This document shows, piece by piece, positions 61,517 to 64,000 of a stretch of DNA of 64,000 bases. Each line of letters begins with the position of its first letter. The first letter of the stretch is position 1. The translations under genes and the position numbers were made by a program. The notes beneath the pieces were generated by a model. That model had not been told where the DNA came from, did no database searches, and saw only the letters and a program-made list of their open reading frames with translations. The stretch is from Sutcliffiella horikoshii DSM 8719 (GTDB lineage: Bacteria; Bacillota; Bacilli; Bacillales; Bacillaceae_I): positions 124,001-188,000 of the forward strand of contig LQXN01000066.1 of the NCBI GenBank assembly GCA_001648575.1. The letters are read 5' to 3'.

Positions 61517-61686
61517 TTCGCATTCTCCTCCTTGAATTCTCTAGGTAAATTCTGCTAGTCTTCTATTTTGGATTTTGCTGACCAATCACTTCCCGAGCCG
61601 GACTTTGAATCAAAACAGAATTAAATTTGTTATATACTATTCCTGACTAAAGCAGGGGAATAAATATCTTTTACAGCACAAATAGA

Positions 61687-62091
61687 TTACTGGTCTTCAG
61701 ATGAGCTGCCCATGGCTTTCATGAAGTAGGCAGTAGGAAGTAATAACCCTAGACTTGCTTGAATAAGCGCGAAGAATCTGGCGCTTCCTACTGGTATCAG
61801 ATCGCCATACCCTACAGAAAGAGTGGTTACCCCGCTGAAATAAAGGAAGGTCATAAAATCCTCTGGTGCCTGGTCCCCGGTACCGTCAGAAATCTTTAGT
61901 ATGACTTCATTGCTGGCTAAGAGATAGTATAGAACAGCGAATCCGAAGGTCAGGCCAACCATTACGAAGAACAGTTTTAGAAAAAGTGCCGAGTTGACAT
62001 AGCTTTTTTTGTATGTTTTATTGGTAAAAAAATAGAATAGGTTCATCACTATAAACACAATGGTTAAACCTATAAGTATACTTGGGAACAT
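61687..62091 (-). CDS. Two-TM potassium channel-like protein
   Basis: The 134-residue protein has one N-terminal helix (about 5-22), a second (about 40-60), the selectivity filter T-L-S-V-G-Y-G-D (near 93) and a last helix (about 107-122). The filter sequence and flanking helices match the Ion_trans_2 pore domain. No RCK or cNMP domain is attached. AGGAGGT lies six bases before the ATG. It would tetramerise to form a K+ channel; the filter is intact. Confidence 0.85.
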   Translation of the reverse strand: MFPSILIGLTIVFIVMNLFYFFTNKTYKKSYVNSALFLKLFFVMVGLTFGFAVLYYLLASNEVILKISDGTGDQAPEDFMTFLYFSGVTTLSVGYGDLIPVGSARFFALIQASLGLLLPTAYFMKAMGSSSEDQ

Positions 62092-62437
62092 TTGATACCT
62101 CCTTCCTTCTAGTTGTTCGTTTCCCTCCCCACGAACAATAAAACCAAATTATGAAATAAAGTGAGCTATTTTATTGAATGTATAATAAACAAAAGTAAAT
62201 ATTTTCTAGAAAACCAATGCATTTTTCCTCTAACCCACTAACTACCCAACCTTATTATGATAAAATTAAATGGTATTAACTTCCTGGTAGAGAGGGGTAT
62301 TTAGGTTTGATTTAGTTAGAGGATCTGAACCCATCTCTACATGTGAAAGTAATGGATTTAGATGGGACAATTGGAGATATTATCGTTATTTGCTACTTGC
62401 CATTCAATAAATAAAACATTGAAAAGAGGGGCCACAA

Positions 62438-63325
62438 TTGAAGAAAAAGGTAGTACTTGCTGGAGGGACGGGATTTATAGGGAAATACCTGGAAAGTCAA
62501 TTCACCAAACAAAACTATGAAGTCATTATAATTTCAAGACAGCCCCAACACATTGCCTGGACAGATGAAAAGGCTATCTCTGCAGCGATAGATCGTTCAG
62601 AGTTGGTCATAAACCTAGCTGGTAAGTCTGTGGATTGTCGGTACAATGAGAAAAATAAAAAGGAAATTTTCGACTCTAGGACGGAGACGACAAGAATCAT
62701 CGGGGAGGCGATAGAATCTGTCCAAAGCCCACCTGAACTATGGATCAATTCAAGCACAGCAACCATTTATCGCCACGCAGAGGATAGGCCGATGACAGAA
62801 ACAACAGGTGAAATAGGAGAAGGCTTTTCTGTTGAGGTTGCAAAAGCATGGGAGAAATCTTTCTTTGATTTTGACTTGCCAAAAACTAGACAGGCTGCTT
62901 TGCGGATTGCGATTGTACTAGGAAAAGAGGGAGGTGTTATGACTCCATTTAAAAACCTCGTTACATTCGGACTTGGTGGAGTACAAGGGCCAGGGACGCA
63001 AATGTTCAGCTGGGTCCATATAGAAGATGTTTATAGGATCATGATTTTCATTAGAGATAGGAAAGACTTGCAGGGAGTATTCAATTGTTCAGCTCCAAAT
63101 CCTATCTCAAACAAGCAATTCATGGCGATGATGAGAGAGAAGATGAATAGAAAGATAGGCTTTCCTTCACCAAAATGGATGCTTGAGATCGGGGCTGTTG
63201 TCATCCGGACAGAAACTGAATTAATTCTGAAAAGCAGGTGGGTCATTCCAGAAAGGTTGGAAAGAGAGGGGTATCAATTCAAGTATCCTGACATTGAAGA
63301 AACATTAGCAGACATTCTATCTTAG
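62438..63325 (+). CDS. TIGR01777-family NAD-dependent epimerase (YfhF-like)
   Basis: A TTG start seven to eight bases after AGAGGGG gives 295 residues. G-G-T-G-F-I-G-K (about 9-16) binds the nucleotide, N-S-S-T-A-T-I-Y (about 107) and G-P-G-T-Q-M-F-S-W-V-H (about 186) fit the TIGR01777 group, and the C-terminal region from residue 245 matches DUF1731. It resembles Bacillus YfhF. Substrate unknown. The 346-base gap before it (62092-62437) holds no gene I can support, only AT-rich sequence and a doubtful 23-codon frame. Confidence 0.85.
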   Translation: MKKKVVLAGGTGFIGKYLESQFTKQNYEVIIISRQPQHIAWTDEKAISAAIDRSELVINLAGKSVDCRYNEKNKKEIFDSRTETTRIIGEAIESVQSPPELWINSSTATIYRHAEDRPMTETTGEIGEGFSVEVAKAWEKSFFDFDLPKTRQAALRIAIVLGKEGGVMTPFKNLVTFGLGGVQGPGTQMFSWVHIEDVYRIMIFIRDRKDLQGVFNCSAPNPISNKQFMAMMREKMNRKIGFPSPKWMLEIGAVVIRTETELILKSRWVIPERLEREGYQFKYPDIEETLADILS

Positions 63326-63392
63326 TAAACCGGTTAGTTTTATAGCTTGCTTCTGAGGGTATACCTTCACTAGATGAAGGGAGTAGATGGAA

Positions 63393-63773
63393 ATGTCATT
63401 AACTAAAGAAAAACAAGAAGAACTAAAAACCAGGCTCGAAAAGATGAAACAAAGCATAGAACAAAAACAGGAAAACAGTATATTGGATGAGTCGCTGCGC
63501 GAATCTACAGGAGAAATTACTTCTGGGATTGGGAACCACCTTGCAGAAGGAAATGCGGAGAGGGTGGAAAGAGAGCAAGAACAAACCTTTGAACAAATCG
63601 ATGAGAAGTTGCTCGGAGAAATTGAAGAAGCATTAGAACGAATGGAAGAAGGAACATATGGTACTTGTGTGGATACAGGAGAAGAGATTCCATACGAACG
63701 CCTTGAAGCGCTGCCTTATGCAAAACGGACTGCGCAAGCCCAAGAGAAATATGATAAAGGTGAAAGATTTTGA
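63393..63773 (+). CDS. DksA/TraR (YteA-like) protein with degenerate zinc finger
   Basis: Start at the ATG at 63393, nine bases after GAAGGGAG; the ATG at 63387 is too near the site. The 126-residue protein has a long N-terminal coiled coil, then E-E-G-T-Y-G-T-C-V-D-T-G-E-E-I-P-Y-E-R-L-E-A-L-P in broken segments. The C4 zinc site of TraR/DksA is reduced to one cysteine: C-x-x-T, then no C-x-x-C pair near A-Q-A-Q. YteA/YocK-type proteins in Bacillus show the same loss. It probably does not bind zinc. Confidence 0.78.
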   Translation: MSLTKEKQEELKTRLEKMKQSIEQKQENSILDESLRESTGEITSGIGNHLAEGNAERVEREQEQTFEQIDEKLLGEIEEALERMEEGTYGTCVDTGEEIPYERLEALPYAKRTAQAQEKYDKGERF

Positions 63774-63776
63774 TAT

Positions 63777-63802
63777 AAAAGCCACCGAGTCGGTGGCTTT
63801 TT
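63777..63802 (+). terminator. Terminator of the YteA-like gene
   Basis: AAAAGCCACC (63777-63786) pairs with GGTGGCTTTTT (63792-63802). Confidence 0.85.
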
Positions 63803-63809
63803 CTTTTTA

Positions 63810-63841
63810 GAGGTATCAGTCTTGATAAAACCTGATACCTC
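63810..63841. other. Perfect 10-bp hairpin between convergent genes
   Basis: GAGGTATCAG (63810-63819) pairs with CTGATACCTC (63832-63841). It has no clear U-run on either strand, so it may be a weak terminator or an RNA 3'-end structure of the leftward gene. Confidence 0.5.
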
Positions 63842-63870
63842 CATTTTCAAGGAAAAGATATCAGTAGGTA

Positions 63871-64000
63871 TTAACGGATAAATCCTACTTGTTCAGCATC
63901 TGTTTCCCATTTGAAATTTTTCTTTTTCTTGTTATCTGCTTGCAGATCCGCACAAATTTTTTCAACATCCACTGCTTTTTCATAATGCCACTGCAAGGCG
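63871..64000 (-). CDS. Unidentified protein, C-terminal fragment
   Basis: A frame of 43 codons enters from the right edge and stops at TAA (63871-63873). It reads ...L-Q-W-H-Y-E-K-A-V then K-I-C-A-D-L-Q-A-D-N-K-K-K-K-N-F-K-W ending V-G-F-I-R. The composition is that of a soluble charged protein. No family is recognised. Confidence 0.5.
   Translation of the reverse strand, partial: ALQWHYEKAVDVEKICADLQADNKKKKNFKWETDAEQVGFIR

Noticed and set aside
62381-62437. Short ORF before the TIGR01777 gene
   Set aside because: A 23-codon frame beginning GTG has no binding site and unremarkable composition.
1-64000. CRISPR arrays, tRNA, rRNA, transposase or prophage genes
   Set aside because: No regularly spaced direct repeats, cloverleaf-like sequence, rRNA stretch or DDE/integrase gene was seen by eye; short repeats found are dispersed, not arrayed.

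Overview
The window reads as a low-GC Gram-positive chromosome of the Bacillaceae. Supporting signs are AGGAGG-type ribosome binding sites, sigma-A promoters with 17-base spacers, TTG/GTG starts, many U-tailed intrinsic terminators, a yuk/ess-type type VII secretion (T7SSb) locus, an RsbR-type stressosome protein, a bacillopeptidase F-like secreted protease and the GC-rich interspersed repeats common in Bacillus relatives. I found no tRNA, rRNA, CRISPR array, transposase gene or prophage. The species cannot be named from the sequence.

Layout. 1-10.6 kb: end of a sensor histidine kinase, two small envelope proteins, an MFS exporter, a thioredoxin-like protein behind a sigma-A promoter with a Fur-like operator, an HPr paralogue with an altered active-site loop, an acyltransferase, a NUDIX hydrolase, an ABC-F ribosome-protection ATPase behind a leader peptide/terminator attenuator, an SDR and an AbrB-type membrane protein. 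10.9-20.1 kb: one gene for a 3071-residue secreted subtilase carrying a beta-propeller and five copies of a cysteine-free glutamine-amidotransferase-like domain alternating with pairs of carboxypeptidase-regulatory-like domains. 20.3-33.4 kb: ordinary chromosome, including an RsgA paralogue preceded by a 23-codon leader ORF, a large hairpin and a terminator.

34.1-47.9 kb: the T7SSb locus. The order is two lipoproteins, a lipase-like protein with a C-terminal helical region, a small helical protein, then esxA, esaB/yukD, essB/yukC, essC/yukBA, esaA/yueB and essA/yueC. The front half resembles a reverse-architecture T7SS lipase effector (as in staphylococcal TslA) with lipoprotein immunity and a small partner. 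The lipoprotein pair came from a tandem duplication that left a dead 46-codon copy of the effector's N-terminus between the two genes.

48.2-58.7 kb: a CBS-CBS-PAS-PAS sigma-54 activator followed by a textbook -24/-12 promoter and a six-gene acyl-CoA operon (three acyl-CoA ligases, an acyl-CoA dehydrogenase, a thiolase and a CoA-transferase). 58.9-64 kb: M14-like peptidase, Na+/H+ antiporter, a 49-residue protein, a K+ channel, a TIGR01777 SDR and a DksA/YteA-like protein.

Two observations cut across the window. First, three full copies (2.9, 32.3 and 47.9 kb) and two remnants of a roughly 200-bp element have inverted-repeat-like ends. Each full copy sits directly against an intrinsic terminator, and that terminator is repeated on the other side. 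Second, several genes appear to be controlled by premature termination in leader RNAs. The lipase effector/immunity module and the terminator-flanked repeat family are the strongest candidates for something not yet described.
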